Source: Myxocyprinus asiaticus (lineage: Eukaryota; Chordata; Actinopteri; Cypriniformes; Catostomidae). Taken from it: a DNA stretch of 64,000 nt. Below are positions 11,751-22,216 of the stretch, one piece after another (position 1 is the stretch's first letter; each line of letters starts with the position of its first letter). The stretch covers positions 45,890,594 to 45,954,593 of the forward strand of contig NC_059358.1 of the NCBI RefSeq assembly GCF_019703515.2, written 5' to 3'. The notes under the pieces are model-generated. The model did no database searches. It saw only the letters and a program-made list of their open reading frames with translations, and was not told where the DNA came from. Both the position numbers and the translations under genes were made by a program.

Positions 11751-12022
11751 GGAAAACATCTCGGTTACTGTCGTAATTCTGTTCCCTGATGGAGGGAACG
11801 AGACGTTGTGTCGATGTAGTGACACTAGGGAGCCCCAAACACCTCAGATCTTTGAGAAAAGGCCAATGAGAACTGGCGAGTGGAATTTGCATGCCACTCC
11901 CCCGGACATACCCCGGTTATAAAAGGAGCTGGATCGCAACCACTCATTCAGGTTTTGTGCTGAGGAGCCGAGACAGGGTCCCGGCCATTTCAGTGGCTAG
12001 TACAGCGTTGTGGCAGGGGGGA
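11751..12022 (-). repeat. DIRS A terminal inverted repeat (3' end)
   Basis: Contains the same block as the ends of elements B and C: TGTCGATGTAGTGACACTAG, then the AGGCCAATGA... GGCGAGTGG block, ATTTGCATGCCACTCCCCCG and GGTTATAAAAGGAGCTGG. The TATAAAA box at about 11919 points into the element. Confidence 0.8.
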
Positions 12023-12146
12023 CACAACGTCTCGTTCCCTCCATCGGGGAACGGAGGTTATGACAGTAACCGAGATGTTCCCCTTCTGTCACTCACTGCA
12101 GTCAGGTCAGTGCTTTCCTTCCTGCATGTAGTGACACTAGGGGTCC
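12023..12146 (-). repeat. DIRS A internal complementary region, altered
   Basis: In DIRS elements this region carries complements of both outer ends and is thought to help circularise the DNA copy. Here the right-end complement (12023-12082) and two parts of the left-end complement (12083-12096 and 12127 onward, TGTAGTGACACTAGGGGTCC) are present. The middle of the left-end complement is replaced by 30 bases (12097-12126). Those 30 bases are an exact inverted copy of 13737-13766 in the recombinase gene of the same element. Confidence 0.7.
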
Positions 12147-12895
12147 TTATACAAAACGTCACAACTAGCTGAACTGTGCGTGCATAGTAGCAGGTGAACC
12201 GGTCTATATGTAGCATCCCCCAACACCCCAAAAAACATCGTATAGTTCCCCACATCCCTGGGGGGGGGGGGGGTGGTGACGTATCTAGTATGGGAGCAGG
12301 CCGTGCCAGCCGTGGCCTTTTCTTTCTAGGTTTTCTCTCCATAGAGTATTCAGTTATTCGGCTGGGGCCATTTTAACACTCAATATCTGCGCCGGGGAAG
12401 GTGTTCTTTTCCTATCCTATTCTTTCAGGGGAAAAAGACCCCACGGAGACCACATCCTGCCCGGAGGGGAGGTAACATGTGGCAAGCATGTCACATGGGC
12501 TCAGAGCCGCACATGGAAGAGGCACGGTGTTAGGTCCTGCCTGAAAGGGGAGGAGCTCTACAAACACAGCGACCGGGACAGAGAGGGCTCTGTCAAAGGG
12601 AGACGCAGGTCTGCCAACAGGGAGACCATACTGCGGAAAATACATCACAGGGGGTTACCGGAGTAACCAGCACCTGTGGAGCACCTACCTCAGTAAGGGC
12701 ATATTAGCACACGTACTGGTTCTGGCTGTGAATTCCTCCGCTGAATTCGCGAGATACAGGGCTAGGGAGAAAGGACATCCAGGGTTCACGGGTTCGTGAA
12801 CTCGCATGGGAAAAGAAGCGCACATCTTCGCCTCTTTGGAGGGGAAAGGCGCTATACGCAACGATACACCCGGCCAGCTGTCTGTATTCCCGAAC

Positions 12896-13819
12896 TTACC
12901 TGTTCGTACCTGACAGAACATAGGAAGAAACTGGCTCAACCTGGAGACTGTAAAATCTCGTGAAGGTATTGGGTGTTGCCCAGCCTGCTGCCCTGTAGAT
13001 GTCTGCTAGAGAGGTGCCATGGGCCAGTGCCCAGGAGGATGCCAGACTCCTTGTGGAGTGTGCTCGTATTCCCAAAGGGGCGGGCACGGCCTGGGCCTGG
13101 TATGCCATAGCGATGGCATCCACGATCCAGAGGGCAAGCCTCTGTTTGGAGACAGCGCTCCCTTTCTGCTGTCCACCAAAGCAGACAAAGAGCTGCTCAG
13201 AGCGTCTAAAGCTCTGCATGCTATCCAAGTAGATGAGCAAAGTATGCACCGGACACAGCAACGACAGGGCTGGGTCTGCCTCCTCCTGGGGCAGCGCTTG
13301 TAGGTTCACCACCTGATCCCTGAAGGGGGTTGTGGGAACCTTGGGCACATAGCCCGGCCGGGGTCTCAGGATTACGTGAGAGTCACCCAGAATGAACTTT
13401 AGGCAGGTATCGCTGACAGGGAACGCTTGCAGGTCCCTGACCCTCTTGATGGAGGTGAGCGCAATCAGGAGGGCTGTCTTCAAGGAAAGGGCTTTCAACT
13501 CGACTGACTCTAGTGGCTCAAAGGGGGCTCTGCAAAGGCCCAGGAGGACCACGGAGAGATCCCATGAGGGGAACAGGCATGGCCTAGGAGGATTCAGCCT
13601 CTGGGCGCCTCTCAGGAACCTAATGATCAGGTCGTGCTTCCCTAAGGACTTACCGTCCACTGCATCGTGGTGTGCCGCTACGGCAGCCACATACACCTTC
13701 AAGGTGGAGGGGGACAGCTGTTCCTCCAGCCTCTCCTGCAGGAAGGAAAGCACTGACCTGACTGCACATCTCTGAGGGTCTTCAGATCGGAAGAACACCA
13801 ATTCGCGAACCGACGTCAC
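12896..13819 (-). CDS. DIRS A tyrosine recombinase, intact 307-codon frame
   Basis: Integrase of the tyrosine-recombinase family, which would insert the circular element DNA by cutting and rejoining through a tyrosine. A SAM-like N-terminal helical part (about residues 20-75, LQERLEEQLSPSTLKVYVAA) is followed by the catalytic domain with the expected residues: Arg126 in SIKRVRDLQ, His254-x-x-Arg257 in AHSTRS, Trp280 in AAGWAT (the histidine/tryptophan position) and Tyr290 in FTRFYSL. No stop interrupts the frame. The preceding minus-strand frame stays open back to a TGA close to the RNase H end near 13907, so recombinase and pol were probably one or overlapping frames. Compared with element B, about 130 residues between RNase H and recombinase are deleted. 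Confidence 0.85.
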   Translation of the reverse strand: MTSVRELVFFRSEDPQRCAVRSVLSFLQERLEEQLSPSTLKVYVAAVAAHHDAVDGKSLGKHDLIIRFLRGAQRLNPPRPCLFPSWDLSVVLLGLCRAPFEPLESVELKALSLKTALLIALTSIKRVRDLQAFPVSDTCLKFILGDSHVILRPRPGYVPKVPTTPFRDQVVNLQALPQEEADPALSLLCPVHTLLIYLDSMQSFRRSEQLFVCFGGQQKGSAVSKQRLALWIVDAIAMAYQAQAVPAPLGIRAHSTRSLASSWALAHGTSLADIYRAAGWATPNTFTRFYSLQVEPVSSYVLSGTNR

Positions 13820-13899
13820 TTCGGGGTATAAAGCTGCCTCATGGAGGGTCTGTGCATACTTGCACAGCCCCTGGGGCCAGCTGGACCAGAGCGGGCAGT

Positions 13900-15196
13900 G
13901 GGAGGTTTCTCAAGAGGCAAATAGGTCTACTTGTGCTTTGCCGAACCGACTCCAAATCAGCTGGACCACCTGGGGGTGGAGTCTCCACTCTCCCCTGAGC
14001 TTCACCTGCCGCGACAGCGTGTCTGCTGTGATGTTGAGGTTTCCCGGGATGTGAGTGGCCCGCAGCGACCTCAGTCGCCGCTGACTCCATAGAAGGAGAC
14101 AGCAGGCGAGTTGCGACATGCGCCGTGAGCGTAAGCCGCCTTGGCGATTTATATATGCTACTGTCACCGTGTTGTCTGTCCGGACCAACACATGCTTGCC
14201 CCGGATCAACGGCAAAAGCCTCCGCAGGGCGAGCAATACTGCCAGCAACTTGAGGCAGTTGATGTGCCAACACAGTCGCAGTCCTGTCTAGGAGCCAGCG
14301 GCTGCATGCCCATTGCACATGGTGCCCCAGCCTTGCTTGGAGGTGTCTGTCGTAATGACAACGCACCTGGACACTTGCTGCAGGGGAACTCCTGCCCATA
14401 GAAATGCAAGGTCTGTCCAAGGGCTGAACAACTGGCGGCAGATTGGCATGATAGCCACACAATGTGTGCCACAGCGCCATGCCCATCTCGGGACTCGAGT
14501 CTGAAGCCAGTGCTGAAGCGGTCTCATATGCATCAACCCTAGTGGCATGACCGTTGCCGAGGATGCCATATGCCCCAGAAGCCTCTGAAAGTGTTTCAGT
14601 GGAACCGCTGTTCTCTGCTTTAACGACTTCAGGCAGTTCAGCACCAACCGCATGCATTCGCTTGTGAGGCACACTATCATTGAGACTGAGTCTAACTCCA
14701 TGCCGAGAAAAGAGATGCTCTGAACCGGGGAGAGCTTGCTCTTTTCCCAGTTGACCCGAAGCCCTAGCCGGCTGAGGTTCCTGAGCACGAGGTCCCTGTG
14801 TGCACACAGCAACTCTTGAGGTTTGAGCTAGAATCAGCCAGTTGTCGAGGTAGTTTTGTATGTGGACGCCCACATCACTTAACGGGGCAAGAGTTGCCTC
14901 TGCGACATTCGTGAAGAAGCGAGGGGACAGGGACAGGCTGAAGGGGAGTACCTTGTACTGATACGCCCGGCCGTCGAAAGCAAACTGTAGGAAGGGTCTG
15001 TGTTGAGGTTGATCCGAGACGTGAAAGTACGTGTCCTTCAGGTCTACCGCTGTGAACCAATCTTGATGCCAGACACACGCCAAAATGTGCTTTGGCGTCA
15101 GCATCTTGAACGGGAGTCTGTACAAGGCCCGGTTCAGAACTCGCAGGTCCAAGATTGGCCGCAACCCACCACCTTTCTTCGGTAACAGCTTTTCAG
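13900..15196 (-). pseudogene. DIRS A reverse transcriptase and RNase H, inactivated
   Basis: Reading from 15164 down, the first frame holds RT motif A (WFTAVDLKDTYFHV, Asp41) and the active-site box as QNYLDNWLIL (residues 105-108), where YLDD is expected. The second aspartate is Asn, which should abolish polymerisation. A frameshift near 14815 moves to the thumb and connection (SPVQSISFLGMELDSV), and another near 14290 leads into RNase H (LVRTDNTVTVAYINRQGG, then ATHIPGNLNITADTLSRQ). The RNase H start VITTDTS keeps its Asp, but the usual ELLA glutamate reads KLLA. The RT N-terminal fingers are cut off at 15196. Confidence 0.85.
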
Positions 15197-16523
15197 CCTG
15201 GCACCTTCCAGTGGCCCAAACAGGGCATTAAGTATTTGGGTATTTTATTCCAAGCTAATTTGTGTGATTTAGTTAGAGTTAATTTCGACCTTTTAATAAA
15301 AAGGTTTTCAAGTGAGTAGGTGGGCTTCATTACATTTATCAGTGATTGGGAAGGTTAATGTTATTAAAATGAATTGTATTCCAAAATTCAACTGCCTGCT
15401 ACAATCTCTCCCTGCAGATGTCCCCCTCTCTTATTTCAAGAAATTCAATAGCATAGCTTAGTCATTTATTTGGAATGGCAAATGTCCCAGATTACATTTC
15501 AACAATTAAAATAGGCTGACTGACAAAGTTAGGCTAGGCCTACCAAAGATTTTGTTTTATTATTCTGAATTCAGTCTCAGATATTTGGCCCATTGGTCGC
15601 TTCCACCTGAGAGAACCCCTCCCTAGTTTCGTATTGAACAGGAAGTCATTGCCCCTATTTCGCCATTGCAAAGCCTTTCTATCAAACTAACCAGAGAAGT
15701 TAAGTCACACCCCGTTATCTTGCATTTGCACCTGGTTTGGATAAAAGTGTCCAGAGTGTTTAATTCGGACATTTATGTAAATGTTGCCTCAAGCATATGG
15801 CTGAACCCTAAACTGTGTATTAATAAGTCCCCTTTCTCTTGGTCAGAGTGGATTGAGAGGGGGGTTACTATACTCGGTGACATATGAGAGTGGAGTGCTG
15901 AGATCTTTTGAAAATTAGATCCCAGTTCTTTAGGTATTACAGCTGCACCACCTGTTCTGTACCATTTTTGGGAGTAGTATACACCCTCCTAAAGTGGCAG
16001 ATACTCTGGAAGTGGTGATTACTGCTTTTGGAAAAGGTCATGAGGCATCAGTGTATTACTCCCTGTAAATTTAGAGTCTGGGGGACGGAGCTTCAAATTA
16101 TCTCAAGAGTTTATGGGAGAAAGATTTAAACTTGGTATTGGAGGAGGGAGTGTGGGCTAGGATTCTAAAAAGCATCAAGTCTACATCTAGAGATGCAAGG
16201 GTCTGTCTGATGCAATTTAAGATTTTGAATCAATTCTACTGGACTCCCTCAAGATTTTATAGGCTGGGTCTTAAAGACACACCCACCTGCTGCCGGTACC
16301 AATCAGAAGACGGGGACACAACACATGTTTTTTGGAGATTTGTAAAGATCCAAGAATTTTGGTTGGGGGTTCAGAACTTTATGTGTGATGTATTGGACAC
16401 AGAATTTTTTTTCAGTGGGGGTTTAATCTGAATAATTGATTCCGTTTTTTATGTTGTTTGTATTATTTTATGTTTGGAATTAATACAATTGTTAATAACA
16501 AAAAAAAAAAAAAAAAAAAAAAA
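15197..16523 (+). pseudogene. 5'-truncated L1-type LINE, 3' end with poly(A)
   Basis: Begins immediately at the broken edge of DIRS A with FQWPKQGIKYLGILFQ, the RT thumb region of L1-clade LINEs. The C-terminal ORF2 domain follows with stops (clear piece at 16132-16431: RLMQFKILNQFYWTPSRF-like, then a CRYQS...THVFW zinc-knuckle-like region). It ends in TTGTTAATAAC plus about 23 A. Frameshifts and stops make it dead. It is a sibling of the copy at 34893-36225. The junction with DIRS A means one of the two events trimmed the other. Confidence 0.8.
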
Positions 16524-17769
16524 CATTTGATGCACAAGGGTTAAATAAGATCGACAAACAATGAAAGAACTAGAACATTTCTTGGCTGACATCTTAAGAA
16601 ACAGTTCTTCCTAAGGCTGATATAACATCCTCAGACATCCATGACAGACTGCTCATATTTTCATGAATGCATGAAAGAGCATGAAATACAAGTATTCATG
16701 GCATTGTGTGTGAACTCAACTGTGTTATCAATGTCACACAATGCCTGATACCACCACACATACTTATGCCAAGCTGGTTGTAACCTAGTTCACTCTCAAG
16801 GCTGTGACAGAAATGCCTATTACAGACAAACCAGCTCCTACTTTCACATCTGAGAATCTTATTCTGAGTAGAGCCGCTCTGGACTTGTCTCTCCTTTCAG
16901 TCACAGATATTGACCATCAAGACTCAAAAGGTTCTTCTGAATTATTCATACTGCCTTAGACACCCTCACTCCCTCCTGAACATTTCCATCTGAAAGGTGG
17001 CTTTGGGCTTTTCTTTGTTGCTGTATTTGGGACACGGTCACGTCTGTACCCCCTGAACCCCAAACACACACATTAGCCACAGAATGCACCTCCTCTACTG
17101 CTTTCATGTGTCTCTCATTGCAGTTTTGTGCAGCTGTACAGGTACACAGCTGTCAGTGATGCTTTGAGTAACATGCAGTATTTCTCTGCCTCGTTGCCAA
17201 CATTACTGACACTTGCAATCTTCATCAAGTATCCCAATATAACAGCTGGTGAAGCACTAAAATAATTATTCAAAATGAATCACATAATTGTTTTGTATCA
17301 ACCTCCAATTTTGAATTTGATTTTAATTCGCCTTTAAATATATATATGGGGTGCTTCTTCAACTATGGACACATTTGGCCCAGTGGACTTCAAACACACT
17401 TTTCACACTCACTAGTTTAATGAATTAACAATGTCCAACAGTAGATATACATGCATCACAGGAGAATTCTGATTTTTTTCTTCCGATTTTAATAAAGCAT
17501 CATAAACATTTCCACCACAATGTAATTTCCACCACATCGCAGATTATGTTTGATAGTGTTCTGAGATTTTTTGTTGCACGATGAATAACTAAATGAAAAT
17601 AAGTTAAAATCAAATCTTTTTTTATAAAAAAAAAAAAAAAAAAAAAAAACAACAACACCTGAAACATAAAAATGGATGTAACATTAGAAACACCCAAACA
17701 GTGGAGATAGGGACTAGTTGTCACAAGGACTACAGTATATATTATATAGTGTATTATTATTCTTTACAG
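16524..17769. other. No gene or transposon recognised
   Basis: Unique-looking AT-rich sequence with a 25-bp poly(A) run near 17625. If the exon at 17770 belongs to the gene at 10.6 kb, this is intron. Confidence 0.4.
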
Positions 17770-17838
17770 ATACAGCAGAGAAAATCTCCCACAGAGAATT
17801 CACGGGATGAAGATGTGGAAAGAGATATTGCACAGTGA
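17770..17838 (+). CDS. Candidate terminal exon (alternative)
   Basis: A good acceptor (TTATTATTCTTTACAG) is followed by a purine-rich stretch that in phase 0 reads IQQRKSPTENSRDEDVERDI then AQ and TGA at 17836. A polyA signal AATAAA lies 142 bases after the stop (17980-17985) and the intervening DNA is AT-rich like a 3' UTR. Phase 0 is the phase left by the exon ending at 10713, so it could be an alternative last exon of that gene. The other two frames also run to nearby stops, so the frame is not proven. Confidence 0.35.
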   Translation: MQQRKSPTENSRDEDVERDIAQ

Positions 17839-17979
17839 CGGAAGGAGAAAATGAGGAAAGACCAACGCACAGTAATTGCTGTTTCAATCATAAAATATAA
17901 CTGTTAATAGTTTGATTTAAATTATTTAAATATGCTTACATTTGATAAGTATGAAATAAGTTCAATTAATCCCAAAGAA

Positions 17980-17985
17980 AATAAA
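17980..17985 (+). terminator. Polyadenylation signal AATAAA
   Basis: AATAAA followed by AGTTGCTTTGTTTTTTT, a GT/T-rich downstream element. It supports a transcript end here if the exon at 17770 is used. Confidence 0.35.
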
Positions 17986-18254
17986 GTTGCTTTGTTTTTT
18001 TCTAAATTCACAATATGTGCTTTATTTCAAAATTGCTCAATTCTGTGAATTGATTTAAATATCACTGAATTTAAAGAGTTGTAAAATTGTCTTCCATACA
18101 TATTATGCATTAGGCTTAATTGCTGTTTAAAATAAATAAATAATAATAATTCATCTATATGTATTATAATGTAAAATGCTGTAAATATTTGAAAATATAC
18201 ATATTAAACAATTGCTTTTGATGTAATGTTGTAAATACATTTTCTTCATGCATA

Positions 18255-18475
18255 CTTATTCAAGTGCTCATAGTTATGCTACATTAGTCAGGTCTGCCGG
18301 AACCAGAAACACCTCTCATATTTTATAACTTTGCTATGCTATGCTATTGCTAGTGAATGGTATCTACACTAATAGTATACGATTTGTGTTCCTGACCAGC
18401 GCCTGCCAGATCCAGCTCTGTCCTGCCTGATGTCCTCCTCCCACTGCTATGTGTCACTGAGTGATGACTACTAAT
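18255..18475 (+). repeat. L2-type LINE 3' UTR fragment
   Basis: Matches, in reverse complement, the 3' UTR of the L2 element at 27.0-27.26 kb. Shared blocks are GGTCTGCCGGAACCAGAAAC (against GGTCTGCTGGAACCAGAAAC) and GCTATGTGTCACTGAGTGAT, in the same order. The coding part is absent. Confidence 0.65.
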
Positions 18476-18476
18476 C

Positions 18477-18640
18477 AGTGTTGGGGAAGCTACTTTGAAA
18501 CTGTAGTCTGACAAACTACAAGCTGCTCATAATTTGAAGTAGTTAAGTTACAGTCAAGCTACTCTTTTAAAAAATTAGTTAGCTACACTACAAGTTACTA
18601 TCAAAAAGTAGCTAGCTACATTGAAGCTACTTAATGAGGC
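18477..18640 (+). repeat. Interspersed repeat starting AGTGTTGGGGAAGCTAC
   Basis: The common fish repeat beginning CAGTGTTGGGGAAGCTACTT with many CTAC/GTAG words (CTACAAGCTGC, TAGCTACACTACAAG). I take it as a short non-autonomous DNA transposon fragment; the distal end was not found. Confidence 0.5.
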
Positions 18641-18655
18641 AATGTTTTTGTGTTG

Positions 18656-18680
18656 TATTGTATTGTATTGTATTGTATAA
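18656..18680. repeat. (TATTG)n pentanucleotide repeat
   Basis: Four to five tandem copies of TATTG. Confidence 0.9.
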
Positions 18681-19223
18681 ATGTATTTAATTAAATATAT
18701 TAAATGCATTTAAAAATGACATTAAACACCATTTATTATATATATATATATCTACAGGTATACTTCACACTTTTCAGTTCTCCTGGCTAGGTGTAGCCTA
18801 TTTCCCTAAAGATCCCATTTTTTTGTCACATAATATTTAGTATGGATAATATATTATTAGATATATTATTAGATTCTCCCCTCACCTGTGTTCTTGTAAA
18901 TTGTTTTTTCGGACTTTTTTGCCATTGAAACGCAAGTGCCAGCTATACAGGTCAATATTACAGCATAAGAGTCAGTCTAATCCACACTTTTAAGCCCCAG
19001 ATGTGTGAATGACCTTTGGCCTTAGCCTTCAAGCTAACTCAAACCTCTTAGATTTCAGCAATCTATGAGCAACTCAATATGGCAACCCATTATTGGAAAG
19101 AATTTCAGGAAGACTGTATAAAAACGTGAGTGAATGAGGAGAGAGCAACTGGGATAATGACTATTTAACATCTTTACAGCTTCACAACCTGGACCTCTCA
19201 TCACATTTGCTAATAACCTTCAG

Positions 19224-19440
19224 TTCCCTATCTGTCACTCACTCGACATTGTGTCGATGTAGTGACACTAGGGGTCACTCTTGGGAGCCCGAGACACCTC
19301 TGGTCTTTGATAAAAGGCCAATGAAAATTGGCGAGTGGCATTTGCATGCCACTCCCCCGGACATACGGGTATAAAAGGAGCTGGTATGCAACCACTCATT
19401 CAGATTTTCTCTTCGGAGCCAAACGGTCATGCTCATTGAG
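19224..19440 (+). repeat. DIRS B left terminal inverted repeat
   Basis: From about 19251 this is nearly identical to the reverse complement of 23157-23309. It starts with a short hairpin TCGACA-TTG-TGTCGA (19243-19257). Confidence 0.85.
19370..19376 (+). promoter_or_regulatory. TATA box of the DIRS terminal repeat
   Basis: TATAAAA in the context ACGGGTATAAAAGGAGCTGG, kept in all DIRS terminal repeats of the window (about 11919, 23186 on minus, 24830 on minus). Since the repeats are inverted, each end carries an inward-pointing copy. Confidence 0.6.
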
Positions 19441-19598
19441 CTGAATCCTACTGTTCATTCACCTCATTGCATTTCAGTGGCTTCTCCCTCCTCTGCACTG
19501 GTGCACTGCAGAGAACGCTCTTCTGAAAGAGCTTTTTTTCCTCTAAAAGAGTATACATTTCCCTAAAAGAGTGGCACACACGGAACATCTTTTTAAAG

Positions 19599-20140
19599 AT
19601 GCATCTTTTTAAAGATGCCTTTCCGATTGTGTGTTATTCCTGGTTGCGGTCATTAGGTCATAGTGGTCATAGGCCTCTTCCTCCCCCGTCCCAGGCTGTT
19701 CTGGGGGTGGTCACAAGGAGCCAGGTAAGTGCTTCGATGTCCCTAGACTCAGCACGGCCACGAAGTGGTGTGGCACCTCGAGCTCCACCCCGCCATGAGG
19801 CCCCACCTGCCGGTAAATCCGACGACGTTGTCCCCTTAATCCCCCTTGCGCGGAACTTGGACGCGTGGCTCGCGCTTTCCAATCCGTCGCGATGGCTGAT
19901 CCGGACCGTCCGACTCAGCTACGCGATTCAGTTCGCCAGGCGCCCGCCCAGGTTCAGCGGTATTCACTTCACTTTGGTCAAGAGCGAAAACACTGCTACC
20001 TTGTGCGCAGAGATCGCTACCCTCCTACGGAAGGGAACGATAGAACCTGTCCCTCCAGCTGAGATGAAGAAGGGGTTTTACAGCCCCTACTTCATCGTAC
20101 CGAAAAAAGGTGGTGGGTTGCGGTTCAGAGCATCTCTTTT
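19599..20140 (+). pseudogene. DIRS B gag start fused to RT start by deletion
   Basis: The frame opens with MHLFKDAFPIV, the same gag start as in fragment C (MRLFKDAFPL at 24559). It then passes through proline-rich sequence and, from about 19830, changes to the N-terminal part of the RT: RFSGIHFTLVKSENTATLCA, then TIEPVPPAEMKKGFYSPYF and IVPKKGGGLR. Nearly all of gag is therefore missing. The frame breaks just after KKGGGLR, where the RT core has been deleted. Confidence 0.75.
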
Positions 20141-20835
20141 CTCGGTTTGGAGTTAGACTCAGTCTCTTTGACAGCGCACCTCACGAACGAGCGTGCCCAG
20201 TCGGCGTTGGTCTGTTTGAAGGCATTCAAACACTAAATAGCGGTTCCACTGAAACATTTTCAGAGGCTCCTGGGGCATATGGCATCCTCAGCGGTGTCCA
20301 CCCCACTAGGGTTGATGCATATGAGGCCGCTTAAGCACTGGCTCCAGACTCGAGTCCCGAGATGGGCATGGCACCGCGGGACACATCGTGTGGTCATCAT
20401 GCCGGTCTGTCACCGTCTTTTCAGCCCTTGGACCGACCTCTCGTTTCTATGGGCAGGTGTTCCTCTATAACTGGTCTCCAGGCACATCGTGGTCACGACA
20501 GATGCCTCCAAAACAGACTGGGGCGCTGTTTGCAACGGGCACGCAGCAGCTGGCCTCTGGATGGGTCCGTGACTGCATTGACACATCAACTGCCTCGAGT
20601 TGTTGGCAATTGATCCAGGGCAAGCATGTGTTAGTTCGGACAGACAACATGGCAATGGTAGCATATGTCAACCGCCAAGGCAGTCTGCGCTCTCGTTGTA
20701 TGTCACAACTCGTCCGCCGTCTCCTCCTCTGGAGTTAGCAGCACTTCAAGTCGCTGCGAGCCACTCACATCCTGGGCAACCTCAACACTACAACGGACGT
20801 GCTGTCACGGTAGGTTACCCTCAGGGGAGAGTGGA
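20120..20835 (+). pseudogene. DIRS B RT C-terminal part and RNase H
   Basis: Resumes at the thumb/connection region (SLFSVWS in the wrong frame; the right frame gives FLGLELDSV), so roughly 0.5 kb carrying RT motifs A-C is absent compared with A. Then come PLKHFQRLLGHMASSAVSTP, VPRWAWHRGTHRVV and RNase H with VTTDASK, CLELLAI (glutamate kept, unlike A) and LVRTDNMAMVAYVNRQGS. Several stops and frame changes are present, and a small deletion follows CLELLAI. Confidence 0.75.
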
Positions 20836-21364
20836 GACTCCACCCTCAGGTGGTCCAGCTGATTTGGAGTCGATTCGGACAGGCACAGATGGACCTGTAT
20901 GCCTCCCAAAAATCCTCCCACTGCCCACACTGGTACGCCCTCACCGAGGCTCCCCTCAGCATAGACGCACTAGCACACAGCTGGTCCCCTGGCCTATGCA
21001 AATATGCGTTTCCCCCAGTGAGCCTGCTTGCACAGACCCTGTGCAAGGTCAGGGAGGATGAGGAGCAGGTCGTCCTAGTAGCACCCTACTGACCCACCCA
21101 GACGTGGTTCTCGGACCTCATGCTCCTCGCAACAGCTCCCCCCTGGCGAATTCCCCTGAGGAAGGACCTTCTTTCTCAGGGACAGGGCACCCTCTGGCAC
21201 CCGCGACCAGACCTCTGGAATCTCCATGTCTGGCCCCTGGATGGGGCACGGAAGACCTAAGTGGTGAAGGGAATCCTACCACCTGCGGTGGTAGACACGA
21301 TCACTCAGGCTAGGGCCCCCTCTACGAGGCACCTGTATGCCTTTAATTGGCATCTGTTCGCTAA
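20836..21364 (+). pseudogene. DIRS B linker between RNase H and recombinase
   Basis: Readable linker sequence (VQLIWSRFGQAQMDLYASQK, then HSWSPGLCKYAFPPVSLL and EDEEQVVLVAPY followed by TGA) of about 130-150 residues that is lost in element A. It shows what a fuller copy of the family contained. Confidence 0.6.
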
Positions 21365-22216
21365 GTGGTGTTCTTCCTGACGCGAAGACCCCCAGAGATG
21401 TGCAGTCAGATCAGTGCTTTCCTTCCTGCAGGAGAGGTTGGAAGGGAGGCTGTCCCCTTCTACCTTGAAGGTGTACGTTGCCGCCATAGCAGCACACCAC
21501 GACGTAGTCGACGGTAAGTCCTTAGGGAAGCACGACCTGATCATCAGGTTCCTAAGAGGCGCCAGGAGGCTGAATCTCTCCAGACTGTGCCTCATTCCCT
21601 CATGGGACCTCTTTGTAGTTCTTCAGGGTCTACAGAGAGCCCCCTTTGAGCCTTTGCAGCTTAAGGTGCTCTCCTTGAAGACTGCCCTCCTGACTGCGCT
21701 CACTTCCATCAAGAGGGTAGGAGATCTGCAAGCGTTCTCTGTCAGCGAAACGTGCCTGGAGTTCAGACCGGGTTACTCTCACGTGATCCTGAGACCCTGA
21801 CCGGGCTATGTGCCCAAGGTTCCCACCACCCCTTTTAGGGACCAGGTGGTGAACATGCGAGCGCAGCCCCAGGAGGAGGCAGACCCAGCCTGTCATTGCT
21901 GTGTCCGGTGTGTGCTTTATGCATATATTTGGATTGCACGCAGAGCTTTAGAATCTCTGAGCAGCTCTTTGTCTGCTTTGGTGCACAGCGGAAAGGAAGC
22001 GCTGTCTCCAAGCAAAGGATCGCCCACTGGCTCATTGATACCATAACTATGGCATACCTCGCCCAGGACGTGCAACCCCATGTAGGGCTACGAGCCCATT
22101 CTACCAGGGGTGTAGCGGCTTCCTGGGCCCTGGCCAGAGGTGCCTCTCTAACAGACATTTGCAGAGCAGCGGGCTGGGCAACACTCAACACCTTTGCAAG
22201 GTTTTACAACCTCTAG
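21365..22216 (+). pseudogene. DIRS B tyrosine recombinase, broken
   Basis: Homologous along its length to the intact recombinase of A. The N-terminal part (LQERLEGRLSPSTLKVYVAA) and first catalytic arginine (SIKRVGDLQA) lie in one frame, interrupted by a TGA at 21798 and a frameshift near 21895. The C-terminal part keeps AHSTRG (His-x-x-Arg), AAGWAT and the nucleophile region ARFYNL. All catalytic positions are still recognisable but the gene cannot make one protein. Confidence 0.8.

Larger units (their letters stand above)
11751..15196 (-). mobile_element. DIRS1-like retrotransposon A, 5' truncated
   Basis: A tyrosine-recombinase retrotransposon read on the minus strand: reverse transcriptase, RNase H, tyrosine recombinase, internal complementary region, terminal repeat. 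The 3' end is at about 11751, where AAAACATCTCGGTTACTGTC is the complement of part of the internal region near 12060-12080. The 5' part (left terminal repeat, gag, start of RT) is missing: homology stops at about 15190 and an L1 fragment begins immediately. DIRS elements replicate through a circular DNA that the recombinase inserts, which usually leaves no target duplication; none is seen here. Confidence 0.85.

Noticed and set aside
12999..14504. Plus-strand open frames of 60-127 codons
   Set aside because: They are shadows of the minus-strand DIRS recombinase and RT coding sequence.
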